Shown here: piece by piece, positions 29,672 to 39,842 of the stretch | Layout of the letters: every line of letters begins with the position of its first letter | How positions within the stretch are numbered: position 1 is the stretch's first letter | Source: Mobilicoccus caccae | GTDB taxonomy: Bacteria; Actinomycetota; Actinomycetes; Actinomycetales; Dermatophilaceae | NCBI RefSeq assembly: GCF_030161635.1 | Contig: NZ_BSUO01000001.1 | Location: forward strand, 2,089,199 to 2,153,198 | Direction: 5' to 3' | DNA: 64,000 nucleotides | Program-made: the position numbers and the translations under genes | The notes under the pieces: model-generated | What the model was told of the DNA's origin: nothing | The model's input: only the letters and a program-made list of their open reading frames with translations | The model's database searches: none

Positions 29672-30190
29672 TCAGTTACCCCCGGCGGTCTCGGTTCCGG
29701 TGGGGGCCTTCGCCGGCTCCGATGCCGAGCCCGTGGCCGTGCCCGCCGAACCCGCCGTGCCCGCCGAACCCGAAGGAGTCGCCGTGGGCGTGGGGGCGGG
29801 CTTGGCCTCGCCGACCACCGTGCGCTCGGACACGTCGAGGAAGGCGGGGACGGTGCCGGGCACCATGCCGACCTCCTGCGCCGCCCGCGACAGGTGCGCC
29901 GGAGACTCCAGGACCGCCAACTCCTCGCGCAGCTGCTGCTCGTCCTGACTGAGGACGACCGAACGCGACTGGAGGTCGTGCAACTGGTAGGCGCCCTGCG
30001 CGAGGGACATGTTGATGAAGAGCAGGGCCAGCAGGCCCACGGCGAGCAGACCCGAGCAGAAGAGGACGAACGGCAGCCGGCGCGGCGGAGCGGCGACGCG
30101 GGTGGACCCGGTGACGACACGCAGATCGGGACGCGTGACGGCCGGCCGTCGCGGCGCCCGTAGGGCCGTGGTGGCTGGCATCTGGCTCAT
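29672..30190 (-). CDS. ftsL: cell division protein FtsL
   Basis: FtsL is a small bitopic divisome protein. The 172-residue product has a basic cytoplasmic tail, one membrane helix (about 40-62, [23 protein letters not shown]) and a short coiled coil ([28 protein letters not shown]). An Ala/Gly/Thr-rich C-terminal tail is added. The assignment rests mainly on position between rsmH and ftsI and on topology, as FtsL sequences diverge strongly. It overlaps the end of rsmH (ATGA). Confidence 0.85.
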   Translation of the reverse strand: MSQMPATTALRAPRRPAVTRPDLRVVTGSTRVAAPPRRLPFVLFCSGLLAVGLLALLFINMSLAQGAYQLHDLQSRSVVLSQDEQQLREELAVLESPAHLSRAAQEVGMVPGTVPAFLDVSERTVVGEAKPAPTPTATPSGSAGTAGSAGTATGSASEPAKAPTGTETAGGN

Positions 30191-31166
30191 CGTGTCCTCC
30201 CTCGTGATCGAATCCTGGTCGCGGCCCGGAGTTTGGCCGATGCTGCCCGCGGGTTCGCGGCGACCTCCCCCGGTTCGGGTTCTTCGGCCCCCTGGTCAGC
30301 AACCGCAGATACGCCCGATGCTCGGGCAGCTCCACCGGCAGCCCGGGCGGGGCGGAACTACGGCTTCCGGCTCCCAGAACTCTCTTGACCATCCTGTCCT
30401 CCAACGAGTGGTAGGACAGCACAGCGACACGCCCTTCGAGCGCAAGAGCATCGATCGATGCCGGAACGGCGCGCTCCAGGGCGTGCAGTTCGGCGTTGAC
30501 CTCGATGCGCAGAGCCTGGAACGTCCGCTTGGCAGGGTGACCGCCCGACCGCTGCGAGGCGGCGGGCACGACCGATCGTAGGAGATCGACGAGCCGTTCG
30601 GAACGCGACCACGGCTCCGCTTCTCGGGCCCGCACGATCGCGGCGGCGATCCGCCCGGCGAATCGCTCCTCGCCGTACTCGCGCAGGATGCGGGTGAGCT
30701 CGTGCTTCTCATAGGTGTTGAGGACGTCGGCCGCCGTCGGCCCGTCGGTCTGGTCCATGCGCATGTCCAGCGGCGCGTCGGTGCGGTAGGCGAAACCCCG
30801 GTCGACCTCGTCGAGCTGGAGGGAGGAGACGCCGAGGTCGAAGAGCACCCCGTCGAGGGCACGGACGCCCACCTCGGCCAGCACCTCGGGGATCTCGTCG
30901 TACACGGCGTGGACCGCGGTGAACCGGTCGCCGAACCGGGTGAGTCGCTCCCGCGCCAGGTCGATGGCCTGCGTGTCGCGGTCCAGGCCGATCACCCGCG
31001 CCGCCGGGCACGCCTCGAGGATCGCCTCGGTGTGGCCACCCATGCCGAGCGTGGCGTCGAGACAGACGGCGCCCTCGCGCTCCAGCGCCGGAGCGAGCAA
31101 CTCCACGATGCGGTCGCGCATCACCGGCACGTGCCGGTCCGCGGTGTCGCGCGGCGTCGTGTCCAT
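30187..31166 (-). CDS. rsmH: 16S rRNA (cytosine-1402-N4)-methyltransferase RsmH (apparent frameshift)
   Basis: RsmH methylates C1402 in the ribosomal P site. It starts [16 protein letters not shown], with the SAM motif [16 protein letters not shown] near residue 35, [11 protein letters not shown], and [11 protein letters not shown] near the end. The frame breaks at the C run 30288-30292; one extra base restores a C-terminus ending in a TGA at 30187 that overlaps the ftsL ATG, giving 326 residues, a normal length. It is the second gene of the dcw cluster, 310 bases below mraZ, which is wider than usual. Confidence 0.92.
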
Positions 31167-31476
31167 CCGGTCGCCCTCCTCTCGATGCGGGGGTCAAGCT
31201 GCCATCCGGTCCTGAGGAACGGCTGACCGTGTTCGTGTTCGATGTCTTCGGTTGCGTCGGTCGGTCGTCGGTGGTGCGGGCGGCCCTGGGACCAGGGCCC
31301 CACCCTGCCCGTCGCCCGAGGCCGGGGAAGTGACCTCGGGAGGCGATCCGTCCTCGACCCGGGAGCGGGGAAGAGCCCTCGGGGCGGAGTCGGATCCGAG
31401 TGGGTGGAGACCTGACGCCAGGGAGGCGTCTCGCGAACACGACGACCCCTGATGCAGGCGGGCGCCGGGATGCGGT
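31167..31476. other. intergenic region between mraZ and rsmH
   Basis: No gene or clear signal is visible in these 310 bases apart from a short GC-rich inverted repeat near 31279-31296. In many genomes mraZ and rsmH are much closer, so a separate promoter for the dcw cluster may lie here. Confidence 0.4.
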
Positions 31477-31908
31477 TCACAGCAGTCCGGGGATCACCTC
31501 CTCGGCCTGGTCGGCGAAGGCCTGCTCGGTGGATTCGAGGTAGGCGTTCCACGCGGCCGTGTCCCACAGCTCGACGCGGGACCCGGCGCCGATGACCGTG
31601 CACTCGCGGTCGAGGCCGGCGTACTGGCGCAGCGCGGGCGGGATGGTGACCCGGCCCTGCTTGTCGGGGATCTCGTCGGAGGCGCCGGAGAGGAAGACGC
31701 GCAGATAGTCGCGCACCGCCTTACTCGTGACCGGAGCCGCCTTGAGGTCGTCGGCGACGCGCACGAACTCGTCCATGGGAAAGACGTAGAGGCAGCGCTC
31801 CTGCCCCCGGGTGACCACGAGGCCGCCGGCGAGCTTCTCACGGAACTTCGCGGGCAGGATCAGGCGGCCCTTCTCGTCCAGGCGAGGCGTGTGCGTACCG
31901 AGGAACAT
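31477..31908 (-). CDS. mraZ: transcriptional regulator MraZ
   Basis: MraZ is the DNA-binding regulator at the head of dcw clusters. The 143-residue protein has two SpoVT/AbrB-like repeats, [15 protein letters not shown] near residue 9 and [15 protein letters not shown] near residue 85. I chose the ATG at 31906-31908 ([11 protein letters not shown]) because it matches family N-termini and follows a GGAGG ribosome-binding site; an in-frame upstream extension lacks support. Three direct repeats matching MraZ operators lie just upstream, so it probably controls its own promoter. Confidence 0.96.
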   Translation of the reverse strand: MFLGTHTPRLDEKGRLILPAKFREKLAGGLVVTRGQERCLYVFPMDEFVRVADDLKAAPVTSKAVRDYLRVFLSGASDEIPDKQGRVTIPPALRQYAGLDRECTVIGAGSRVELWDTAAWNAYLESTEQAFADQAEEVIPGLL

Positions 31909-32343
31909 CCGGGCACCTCCCCTCCCGTTGGCCACCAAGTCACTCCCGCATCCCCCACTTTACTCCACTTCACGCCACTCGGGAACGCTCCGCGCTCCCC
32001 CGAGCTCCCCGATCCATACATCGATGCAGGTCAGGCAGGTGGAGGAAGGTGGGGGCGGGTGTCGGCGTCCGCGTCGCGGCCGCCCGGACTCTCGGCGACC
32101 ACCCCGTTCCAGGCGCTCCAGCGCCCCGAAAAAGTGCCGAAAGACTGCTCCGAGACCCCCATCTATCGGACATTTCGGCGATCGTGGTGATCGAGAACGC
32201 TGCCGGCACAGGAACGGTGGAGGGATGTGGAGGACCTCGCCGGAGGGCGCACGGCGTGGCCGTCGTGGCCCGGGTGGGGTGACGTGGGGCACCATCGAAG
32301 GAGGACACCCGCCACATCGGGCAGGACGAAGCGAGGACACGAC
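31909..32343. other. divergent promoter region of mraZ and moxR genes
   Basis: This 435-base divergent gap holds the mraZ operator repeats at 31955-31979. The rest contains no gene I can support; it should contain the promoters of mraZ (minus) and the MoxR operon (plus), but no standard -35/-10 pair stands out. Confidence 0.5.
31955..31979 (-). promoter_or_regulatory. MraZ operator (three 10-bp-spaced direct repeats)
   Basis: On the minus strand AGTGG occurs three times at exactly 10-bp spacing (plus-strand CCACT at 31955, 31965 and 31975), ending 47 bases before the mraZ start. MraZ is known to bind direct GTGG/TGGG-type repeats at one helical turn spacing in front of its own gene. The match is to spacing and core, not tested. 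Confidence 0.65.
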
Positions 32344-33323
32344 GTGGATCAGGCGATGACGACGACCCCGGCGCCGACGGCCGGCGAGGCCGACCCCGGG
32401 GACGTGACGTCACTCGCGGCCGACCTCACGAACGCCGTCCGCAGAGTGATCGAGGGCAAGGACGACGTCATCGACATCGCCGTCACGGTGTTGCTCGCGG
32501 GCGGGCACCTGCTGGTGGAGGACGTGCCGGGCGTCGGCAAGACGACCCTGGCCAAGGCCCTCGCCCGCGCCATCGGCGCCCCCATGCGGCGCATCCAGTT
32601 CACGCCCGACCTCATGCCGAGCGACATCACCGGCGTCAACATCTTCGACCCCCAGACGCGGGAGTTCCGGTTCCGGCCGGGCGCGATCTTCGCCGACGTC
32701 GTCGTCTGCGACGAGATCAACCGCGCCACACCCAAGGCCCAGTCCGCGGTCCTGGAGTGCATGGAGGAGGCCCAGGTCACCGTCGACGGCACGACCTACG
32801 CCCTCGGCTCCCCCTTCTTCGTGGTCGCCACCCAGAACCCTCTGGAGATGGAGGGGACCTATCCCCTGCCCGAGGCGCAGCGCGACCGGTTCACCGCCCG
32901 GATCTCGATGGGGTACCCCCGGCGGACGCGGAGATCGCCATGCTGGACCACTACTCCGCCGGCAGCCCGCTGGACGCCCTCACCCCGGTCACCGACCCCG
33001 AGCAGGTGGCCAAGGCCATCACCGCGATCGGCCGGGTCCACGCCTCCGAGCCGGTGCGGCGGTACATCGTCGAGCTCATCCGGGCCACCCGCACGAGCCC
33101 CGAACTGCGGCTGGGGGCCTCGCCGCGTGCGGGGCTGCAGCTCCTGCGCACCGCCCGCGCCCGCGCCGCCATGGACGGCCGCGCACACATCCTTCCCGAC
33201 GACGTGCAGGCCCTCGCCGTGCCCGTCCTCGACCACCGCATCCTGCTCTCCTCCCAGGGCCGGCTGTCGCGCGGGTCGACCGTGGAGGCACTGCAGGCGA
33301 TCCTCGCCCGGGTCGGACCGTGA
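32344..33323 (+). CDS. MoxR family AAA+ ATPase (apparent frameshift)
   Basis: MoxR ATPases act as chaperones, often with DUF58 and transglutaminase partners encoded next door as here. The N-terminal part has Walker A ([16 protein letters not shown]), Walker B ([24 protein letters not shown]) and the sensor [22 protein letters not shown]. The frame breaks at the C run 32916-32920; one extra base continues into [15 protein letters not shown] and the C-terminal lid ([18 protein letters not shown]). Repaired length is 326 residues. Start is GTG 32344 or ATG 32356. Its stop overlaps the DUF58 start (GTGA). Confidence 0.9.
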
Positions 33324-34538
33324 GCCTCGGTCTCACCGACCGAGGCCGCGCGACGGCGGCCGCCGGGACCACCCTCGCCGCGGCCGGCGCTCTCCTGGGA
33401 TTCGCCGACCTCACCCGCGTCGGCCTGCTGGCCGTCGTCGTCGTGGCGCTCGCCGCCGCACTCGTCGCGCTGACTCGACCTCGAGTAGACGTCGAGACCG
33501 ACGTCGACGCCACGGCCCTCACGGTCGGGCAGGCCGGCAAGCTCCCCTGCGGCTCATCCCCGTTCGCCGCACCCCCCACCTCCGCCTCGAGCAACCGTTC
33601 CCCGCGACGCTCGGAGGCGGCTCGGCGCGCGCACTGGTCCCCCCGCTGAGCGGCAGGCAAAGGTTCAACCTCGACCTGACGGTCACGTTCATCACCCGGG
33701 GTCGCCACGAGATCCCGCAGTGCCTGCTGTCCCGCGAGGACCCGTTCGGGTTCTCGATGCGTCAGTGGAGCGCCGGGGAGCGTCGGGTCGTCACCGTGCT
33801 GCCGCGCGTCCACACGCTCGACACCTCACTCGCCGGCGGGTCGAGCCTGCGCAGCGAGGGCGTGGCCCGGCGGGTCTCCGCCCTCCCCGGCGAGGAGTAC
33901 GGCTCGATCCGGGACTACCGCCCCGGCGACGACCTCCGCCGCATCCACTGGCCGGTCACCGCCCACCGCGGCGAACTCATGACCCGGCACGACGAACGCA
34001 CCTCGACCCGGCACGCCCTCCTCGTCCTCGATCCCCGCCTCGCCGACCGGGCGGCTCCCGCCGTCCTGGAGTGGGGCATCGAACTCCTCGCCTCGGTCGC
34101 CGTGGCCCTCGACCGTGACGGGATGTCCTTCGACCTGCTCACCTCCCGCGGGGGCGGGCCCGCGGGAGGCACGTCCACCGCGACCCACGAGCGGTGCGAC
34201 GACGCCCTGCTGGCACTGGCGTTGATCCCCACCACCGCCCGTCCTCAGCGCATGTACATGGCGGTCGAGGACCCGTTCGTCGAACTCGTCCGCGAGAACG
34301 CGGCGCGGGCCGGGCTCGTCGTCCTCGCGACCGGCTCCACCGACCCGTCGGCGACCCGCGACCTCCTGCTCGCGCTGCCACCCGGCACCACCGGGCTCGT
34401 GTGCCTGATCAACGCCCTCGGAGACGCGGGCGACCTCCCGGAGATCGCCGAGCAGGCCGGCTGGAGCGTCGCCGTGTGCACCCCCGCACTCCCCACAGCG
34501 AGGCCTGGGACGCCCTGATCCTCGAGGCGGCGCCGTGA
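33320..34538 (+). CDS. DUF58 domain-containing protein (two apparent frameshifts)
   Basis: This protein begins with two membrane helices (about 12-52) and carries a DUF58 domain with the signature [21 protein letters not shown] near residue 190. The frame breaks at the C run 33544-33547 (after VGQAGKLP) and again at 34491-34494 near the end. Two extra bases give 406 residues and a TGA at 34536-34538 that overlaps the next GTG start. DUF58 proteins are usually encoded with MoxR ATPases and are thought to be their membrane-linked partners. Breaks look like sequencing errors. Confidence 0.88.
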
Positions 34539-36892
34539 ACCGTTTCTCGGACGTCCGCGCCCTGCGCCCCGCGCTGCTCATCGCGATCGGCGTCATGGTG
34601 TCCGCCTGGCCGCTGGGCGGGCTGTTCCTCACTTCTCCCTGGCGGGGACCGCTGCTCGGTGTCGCGCTCACCGTCGCCCTCGTCGGGGCCGGCGCACGGA
34701 TGCTCAGTCGCTCCCTCGCCCCGCCTGCCCAGGCCCTCGTCCTGCTCGGCGCGCTGACGCTGCTGTTCTCCGAGGGGAGCGCGCTGCTCTGGGTGGTGCC
34801 CACCGCGGCCACCCTGGAGGTGGCCCGCGAGCTCACCGCCGACGCGATCCACACGATCACGACCAACCCGGCACCGGCCCCCGCCACCCCCGGCGTCACG
34901 TTCGTCTTCACCGCAGGCTTCGGCGCCGTCGCCCTCGTGGCCGACATGGTCGGGGTGACGCTGCGGCGGCCGCTGCTGGCGGCCGTCCCCCTGCTCATCC
35001 CGTTCCTCGCCGCCGTCGCCAACGTCGGCACCGCGCTGCCCTGGTACCACCTCGCCGCCCTCACGGTCGTGCTCGCCCTGCTGCTCTACGACGGTCACCG
35101 CCGCACCCTGCGGGGGTGGGCCGGTGAGAACTCCGACGAGCAGGGCACCGAACGCTCCTTCACGGCCGCGGGCCTGGTGGCGGGCGCTCTGCTCATCGCG
35201 GTCCCGGTCGCGGGCGTCCTGCCGCACATGCCCACCCGCTACCTCGCCGACGGATTCGGCCGCGTCGGGGGCGGCCTCGGGCAGGTCGGGTTCTCCCCCA
35301 GCCCCGACCTCATCACCGACCTGCGCGACGACGACACGACCCCCGTCCTTCGCTACCGCACCGACGACCCGGCACCCCCACCCATCCGGGTGGCCACCGC
35401 GAGCCGCTTCAGCGAGGGCAGCTGGGAGGCCCATTCGCCGACCGCGGTCCCCTCCGACTCCCCCGTGTTCTCACCGCCACCGGGGCTCTCCGGCGAGGTC
35501 GGCACCGAGCCACGCACGTTCGCCGTGGACGAGACCCGGCTGGAGGCGCCGTATCTCGCCTCCCCCGGCCCGGTCGTGGGCGGCACCGTCGCGGGCGCCC
35601 GGTGGAACCAGGACCGGGGCTCCCAGATGCTCGTCGTCGACGACCGCCCCTCGAGCTACTCGATGACCTACCTCAACGTCGTGGAGCGCACGGGCGGCGA
35701 CCAACTCTCCGAGGTGCGGCCGCTGCTCCGCTCCGGCGCGGTGACGCGGGAGGACCTCGACACCGGCGGATCGACCGACCTGCTGCGGGAGACCCTCGGC
35801 ACGGTGACGGAAAGTGCGACGACCCCGGCCGAACGGGCCACCGCCATCCAGAACTGGCTGCGCGACGACCCGTCGTTCACCTACTCCCTCGACCTGCCCC
35901 CCAGCGGCGACCTCGGCCCCGTCGACGCGTTCCTCACCCATCGGACGGGCTACTGCGTGCAGTTCGCCAGCGTCATGATCCTCATGGCGCGCGAGGAGGG
36001 GATCCCGGCGCGGATGGCCACCGGGTTCCTGCCCGGCACGGCCGACGGACCGATCCGCACCGTGCGTGCCGACGACGCCCACGCCTGGCCCGAGCTGTAC
36101 CTCGAGGACCTCGGCTGGGTCCGGTACGAGCCGACGCCGGCGTCCCGCACCGGTGCGCTCGCCCCGGAGTACGGCGAGGCTCCCGACACCGGCGTCGCGG
36201 ACCCCGACGGGGGTGCGGCCGAACCGACGGCGACCCCCACCCCCGGGCAGAGCGCCCCCGACCGCCGGCCCGAACGGGACACCGATCCCGGCGCCCCCAC
36301 CGGCGCCGACGCGGGAGCGGAGCCCACGTCCGGCGACACCGGCGGGCTGCTGACGGTGGCCGGGGTCGCGCTCCTCCTCCTGCTCCTGGTGGCGGCCTCG
36401 CCGCTGTCCTCCGCGTGGCTGCACCGCAGGCGGCTGACCCGCGCCTCCTCCGACGCGCAGCGCGTCGACGAGCACTGGCGCTGGCTCGACGCCCGGCTCG
36501 CCGACCTCGGCATCCAGGCGCCACCGGCCGCGACCGTCCGCACCCGCGGCGAGACCTACCGGCGGGCCCTGCGGCGTCACGATCCGCCGACCGGACGACG
36601 CGGCGACGGCACCGCGGATCAGGGTCACGAGGGAGGTCGCGACGGCGGGCTCGCGGCGGATGCGCAGGTCGACGGAGCCCTGACCCGGTTGGTCGAGCGC
36701 GTCGAGACGGCCCGCTACGGCGGGCCCGCGGCCCGGCTCGACGGCTCGTCGGCCAGGGCGTGCCGCGAGGACGCACGCACCGTCGCCGGGGTGGCCTGGC
36801 GGCAGGCGGATCCTCGGCGCCGGGCGCGCGCCGTCCTCGCCCCCTCGGACGGCATCGTCGGCCGCCTGCGCAACGGCGACCGCTCAGTTTGA
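34535..36892 (+). CDS. TgpA-type membrane transglutaminase (DUF3488/transglutaminase-like)
   Basis: The 785-residue protein has an N-terminal block of about six membrane helices (1-225), an extracytoplasmic transglutaminase-like domain and one more helix near residue 615, then a cytoplasmic DUF4129-like tail. The catalytic Cys474 lies in THRTGYCVQFASVM and His516 in DDAHAWPELY; the third position reads VRYEPTP, with Glu in place of the more usual Asp. Ser/Pro/Asp-rich segments flank the final helix. It ends the MoxR-DUF58-TgpA operon; a Zur box overlaps its stop codon. Substrate unknown. Confidence 0.92.
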   Translation: MNRFSDVRALRPALLIAIGVMVSAWPLGGLFLTSPWRGPLLGVALTVALVGAGARMLSRSLAPPAQALVLLGALTLLFSEGSALLWVVPTAATLEVARELTADAIHTITTNPAPAPATPGVTFVFTAGFGAVALVADMVGVTLRRPLLAAVPLLIPFLAAVANVGTALPWYHLAALTVVLALLLYDGHRRTLRGWAGENSDEQGTERSFTAAGLVAGALLIAVPVAGVLPHMPTRYLADGFGRVGGGLGQVGFSPSPDLITDLRDDDTTPVLRYRTDDPAPPPIRVATASRFSEGSWEAHSPTAVPSDSPVFSPPPGLSGEVGTEPRTFAVDETRLEAPYLASPGPVVGGTVAGARWNQDRGSQMLVVDDRPSSYSMTYLNVVERTGGDQLSEVRPLLRSGAVTREDLDTGGSTDLLRETLGTVTESATTPAERATAIQNWLRDDPSFTYSLDLPPSGDLGPVDAFLTHRTGYCVQFASVMILMAREEGIPARMATGFLPGTADGPIRTVRADDAHAWPELYLEDLGWVRYEPTPASRTGALAPEYGEAPDTGVADPDGGAAEPTATPTPGQSAPDRRPERDTDPGAPTGADAGAEPTSGDTGGLLTVAGVALLLLLLVAASPLSSAWLHRRRLTRASSDAQRVDEHWRWLDARLADLGIQAPPAATVRTRGETYRRALRRHDPPTGRRGDGTADQGHEGGRDGGLAADAQVDGALTRLVERVETARYGGPAARLDGSSARACREDARTVAGVAWRQADPRRRARAVLAPSDGIVGRLRNGDRSV

Positions 36893-36904
36893 CAATCATT
36901 ACCA
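36890..36904. promoter_or_regulatory. Zur box upstream of zinc uptake operon
   Basis: TGACAATCATTACCA is an imperfect palindrome close to actinobacterial Zur sites (TGAaAATnATTtTCA form). It lies 21 bases before the znuA start and overlaps the TGA of the upstream gene. Zinc-dependent repression of znuABC-zur is inferred. Confidence 0.65.
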
Positions 36905-36924
36905 ACTGCAGGAATCTCGGACGC

Positions 36925-37989
36925 ATGATCCGCCGTGCCTCCGTCTCCGTGCTCGCCTGTTCCGCCCTCCTGCTCTCCGCCTGCGGATCGGGGGCGACCG
37001 ACTCCGGAGCCTCGGGCGGTGGAGGCGGCAAGGGCGTCAACGTGGTGGTCGGGTTCTACCCGCTGGAGTACGCGACGGCACGCATCGGCGGTGACCGGGT
37101 CAGCGTCACCAACCTCACCAAGCCCGGCGGCCACGCGCACGACGTGGAGCTCTCGCCCCAGAACGTGGCCACCGTCGCCGAGGCCGACCTCGCCGTCTAT
37201 GAGAAGACGATCCAACCGGCCGTCGACGAGGCCGTGACCAGCCAGAACGTCAAGCACCACCTCGACGTGGGCCAGGCCGCGCAGCTCGACGCCGTCGTCG
37301 ACCAACCGATCATCGACGTCGCGGACCCCGAGGCGGCGAAGGAGCACGAGCACGGCGACGGGCACGACCACGAGCACGAGCAGCCGGCGCCGGGAGCCAG
37401 TGCCCCGGCCACCGAGGAGCCCGGGCACGAGGGACACGGTCACGAGGGACACGACCACGGCGCCGAAGCCGGGACGGTGGATCCGCACTTCTGGCTCGAC
37501 CCCGTGCGATACGGCAAGGTCGCCACGGCGATCGCGCAGCAGTTGTCGCAGATCGACCCCGAGGGCAAGGCGACCTACGAGAAGAACCTGCAGGCCTTCG
37601 AGGGGGACCTCAAGAGCCTCGACGAGTCCTACCGCACGACGCTGTCGAACTGCACCTCCAAGACGCTGGTCACGAGCCACGCCGCCTTCGGCTACCTCGC
37701 CGGCCGGTACGGCTTCGAGCAGGCGGCGATCAGCGGCCTGTCCCCCGAGCAGGAGCCGGACGCCGGGCGCCTGGCCAAGGTGGCGGACTACGCTGAGAAG
37801 CACCGCGTCACGGCGATCTACGCCGAGACCCTCGGCAACCCCGCCATCGCGGAGACCGTGGCCCGCGAGACCGGCGCGAAGCCGATGGTCCTCGACCCGA
37901 TCGAGGGCCTCGCCAAGGAAGGGACGGACTACCTCAGCATCATGCGCACCAACCTGGAGACCTTGAAGGCCGGGCAGGGCTGTTCGTGA
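36925..37989 (+). CDS. znuA: zinc ABC transporter substrate-binding lipoprotein
   Basis: This cluster A-I solute-binding protein delivers zinc to the ABC permease. The 354-residue product has a lipoprotein signal (LLLSACGSG, lipidated Cys near residue 20). Metal-binding histidines are in KPGGHAHDVELSP, HFWLDP and SHAAFGYLA, and a His/Glu-rich loop (about 130-185) is typical of zinc rather than manganese proteins. Start is ATG 36925-36927. It is the first gene of znuA-znuC-znuB-zur, and its stop overlaps the znuC start (GTGA). Confidence 0.93.
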   Translation: MIRRASVSVLACSALLLSACGSGATDSGASGGGGGKGVNVVVGFYPLEYATARIGGDRVSVTNLTKPGGHAHDVELSPQNVATVAEADLAVYEKTIQPAVDEAVTSQNVKHHLDVGQAAQLDAVVDQPIIDVADPEAAKEHEHGDGHDHEHEQPAPGASAPATEEPGHEGHGHEGHDHGAEAGTVDPHFWLDPVRYGKVATAIAQQLSQIDPEGKATYEKNLQAFEGDLKSLDESYRTTLSNCTSKTLVTSHAAFGYLAGRYGFEQAAISGLSPEQEPDAGRLAKVADYAEKHRVTAIYAETLGNPAIAETVARETGAKPMVLDPIEGLAKEGTDYLSIMRTNLETLKAGQGCS

Positions 37990-38728
37990 ATCGGCCCGGC
38001 CCTCTCGTCGAACTCGTCGACGCCTCGTTCGGGTACGCCCGGCGGCCGGTCGTCACGGGCGCGACGCTGCGCATCGACCGCGGTGAACGTCTCGCGGTGC
38101 TCGGCGCCAACGGCAGCGGCAAGTCCACGCTCGTCAAGGGGATCCTCGGCCTGAACGATCACCTCGGGGGCGGGTCGAGCTCTTCGGCACCCCGCTCGCC
38201 CGGCTGCGCGACCGGCATCTGCTGGGGTACGTCCCGCAGCGCCACACGCTGTCGGCCTCGGTCGCCGCCACGGCCGCCGAGATCGTCGCCAGCGGACGTC
38301 TGCCCCGGCTCGGGCTCGTGGGGCGCCTCGGGCGCGCCGACCGGGCGATCGTGCGCGACTGTCTCGAACTCGTCGGACTGGGCGACCTGGCCTCCCACGA
38401 GGTGAGCACGATGTCCGGTGGTCAGCAGCGGCGCGTCCTCATCGCCCGGGCGCTGGCCGCCGAGCCCGAGATGCTCGTCATGGACGAGCCGACGGCCGGG
38501 GTCGACGCGGCCAACCAGAAGGTCCTCGCGCAGGTGCTCCAGCGCCTCATCGACGCAGGGTCGACGCTGCTCGTGGTGACCCACGAGATGGGTCCGCTGA
38601 CGTCGTTGCTGTCGCGGGTCGTCACGGTCGAGGCCGGCCGCGTGCGCAAGGACGTGCCGATCGCCCGCCATCTCCAGGACCTCAGGTCCGAGGCCCAGGA
38701 CGATCTCGCCGTCCTCGCGGAGGGCTGA
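37986..38728 (+). CDS. znuC: zinc ABC transporter ATP-binding protein (apparent frameshift)
   Basis: The ATPase energises zinc import. Walker A is GANGSGKSTLVKGIL (about residue 38), the signature is STMSGGQQRRVLIARAL and Walker B is MLVMDEPTAGVD, with H-loop VVTHEM. The frame breaks at the G run 38166-38170; one extra base restores RVELFGTPLARLRDRHLLGYVPQRH, which contains the Q-loop. Repaired length is 247 residues. It begins with GTG 37986 overlapping znuA and ends 4 bases before znuB. Confidence 0.9.
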
Positions 38729-38732
38729 GCAG

Positions 38733-39745
38733 ATGGTGCCCGAGATCCTCACCTACGCGTTCATGCAGCGGGCCCTGCTCGCGGCCCTGCTCATCGGGAT
38801 CGCCGCGCCGATGGTCGGCATCTTCCTCGTCCAGCGACGCCTGTCCCTCATCGGCGACGGCCTGGGGCACGTGGCGTTCGCGGGTGTCGCGATCGGCGCG
38901 GTCACCGGCAACGCGCCGGTGTTCACCGCGTTGGTGGCGGCCGTGGCGGCCGCCGTCGGCATCGAGGTGATGCGCGCCAAGGGCCGCACCAGCGGCGAGA
39001 CGGCGCTGGCCATCATGTTCTACGGCGGCATCGCCCTGGGCGTGGTGCTCATGAGCTGGGCGCCCTCGGGCGGAACCAGCCTGCCGCAGTACCTGTTCGG
39101 GGCGATCACGACGACGACGGACAGCGACCTCGTCGTCTTCGCGGTGCTCGCGACCGCGGTCGTCATCACCACGTGGCTCCTGCTGCCCCGGCTGTTCGCC
39201 GTGGCCAACGACCCGGAGTTCGCGCAGGCCTCCGGGCTCAACGTGCTCGCCCTCAACATCACCCTCGCCGTGATGACGGCGGTGACCGTCGTCGTGGCGA
39301 TGCGCGTCGTCGGGCTCCTGCTCATCGCGGCGCTGATGATCGTGCCCAACGCGGCCTCCCAGGTCGTGGCCCGGAGTTTCTCCTCCGCCATGGGCATCGC
39401 CGTGGTGATCGGACTCGTGTGCAGCACCGGCGGGGTCGCGGTGTCGTTCTACGCCGACACCCCCTCGGGCGGGACAATCGTCGTGCTGGCCGTCCTCGCC
39501 TACATGCTCCTGGCGCTCGGCCACGCGGTGGTCGTACGGGTGCGGCATCGCCACCGTGGGTCCGATCACGAACACCCCCACCCGCACGGCCATGTCCACG
39601 GAGGCCCGGACTGCGAGCACGAGCCCGTGCTGCACGAGGACCACGTCGACTACGTGCACGACGGGCACCTGCACTCCCCCACGGCGACCACTACGACGAG
39701 CACGGACCGACCGACGTGCCGACCGATCGTCAGCGCGTCGTCTGA
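38733..39745 (+). CDS. znuB: zinc ABC transporter permease with His-rich tail (apparent frameshift)
   Basis: This ABC-3 family permease has about eight membrane helices in residues 1-270 (for example GDGLGHVAFAGVAIGAVTG and VVGLLLIAALMIVPNAAS). The last 65 residues are an unusual His/Asp-rich tail (HEHPHPHGHVHGG, then DHVDYVHDGHLHS). The frame breaks at the C run 39676-39680; with one extra base the tail continues PHGDHYDEHGPTD and stops at 39745, giving 337 residues. Without it the frame drifts to 39779. The tail may bind zinc in the cytoplasm; that is an inference. Confidence 0.88.
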
Positions 39746-39842
39746 GCCGCCGAGTCGCCGGCCGGGGCCTGGGCACTAGAGTTGGACGTCGAGCCGACGG
39801 CGGCCCACTCCGGCGGCGCGAAGGAGAGGACACTCCAGCACC

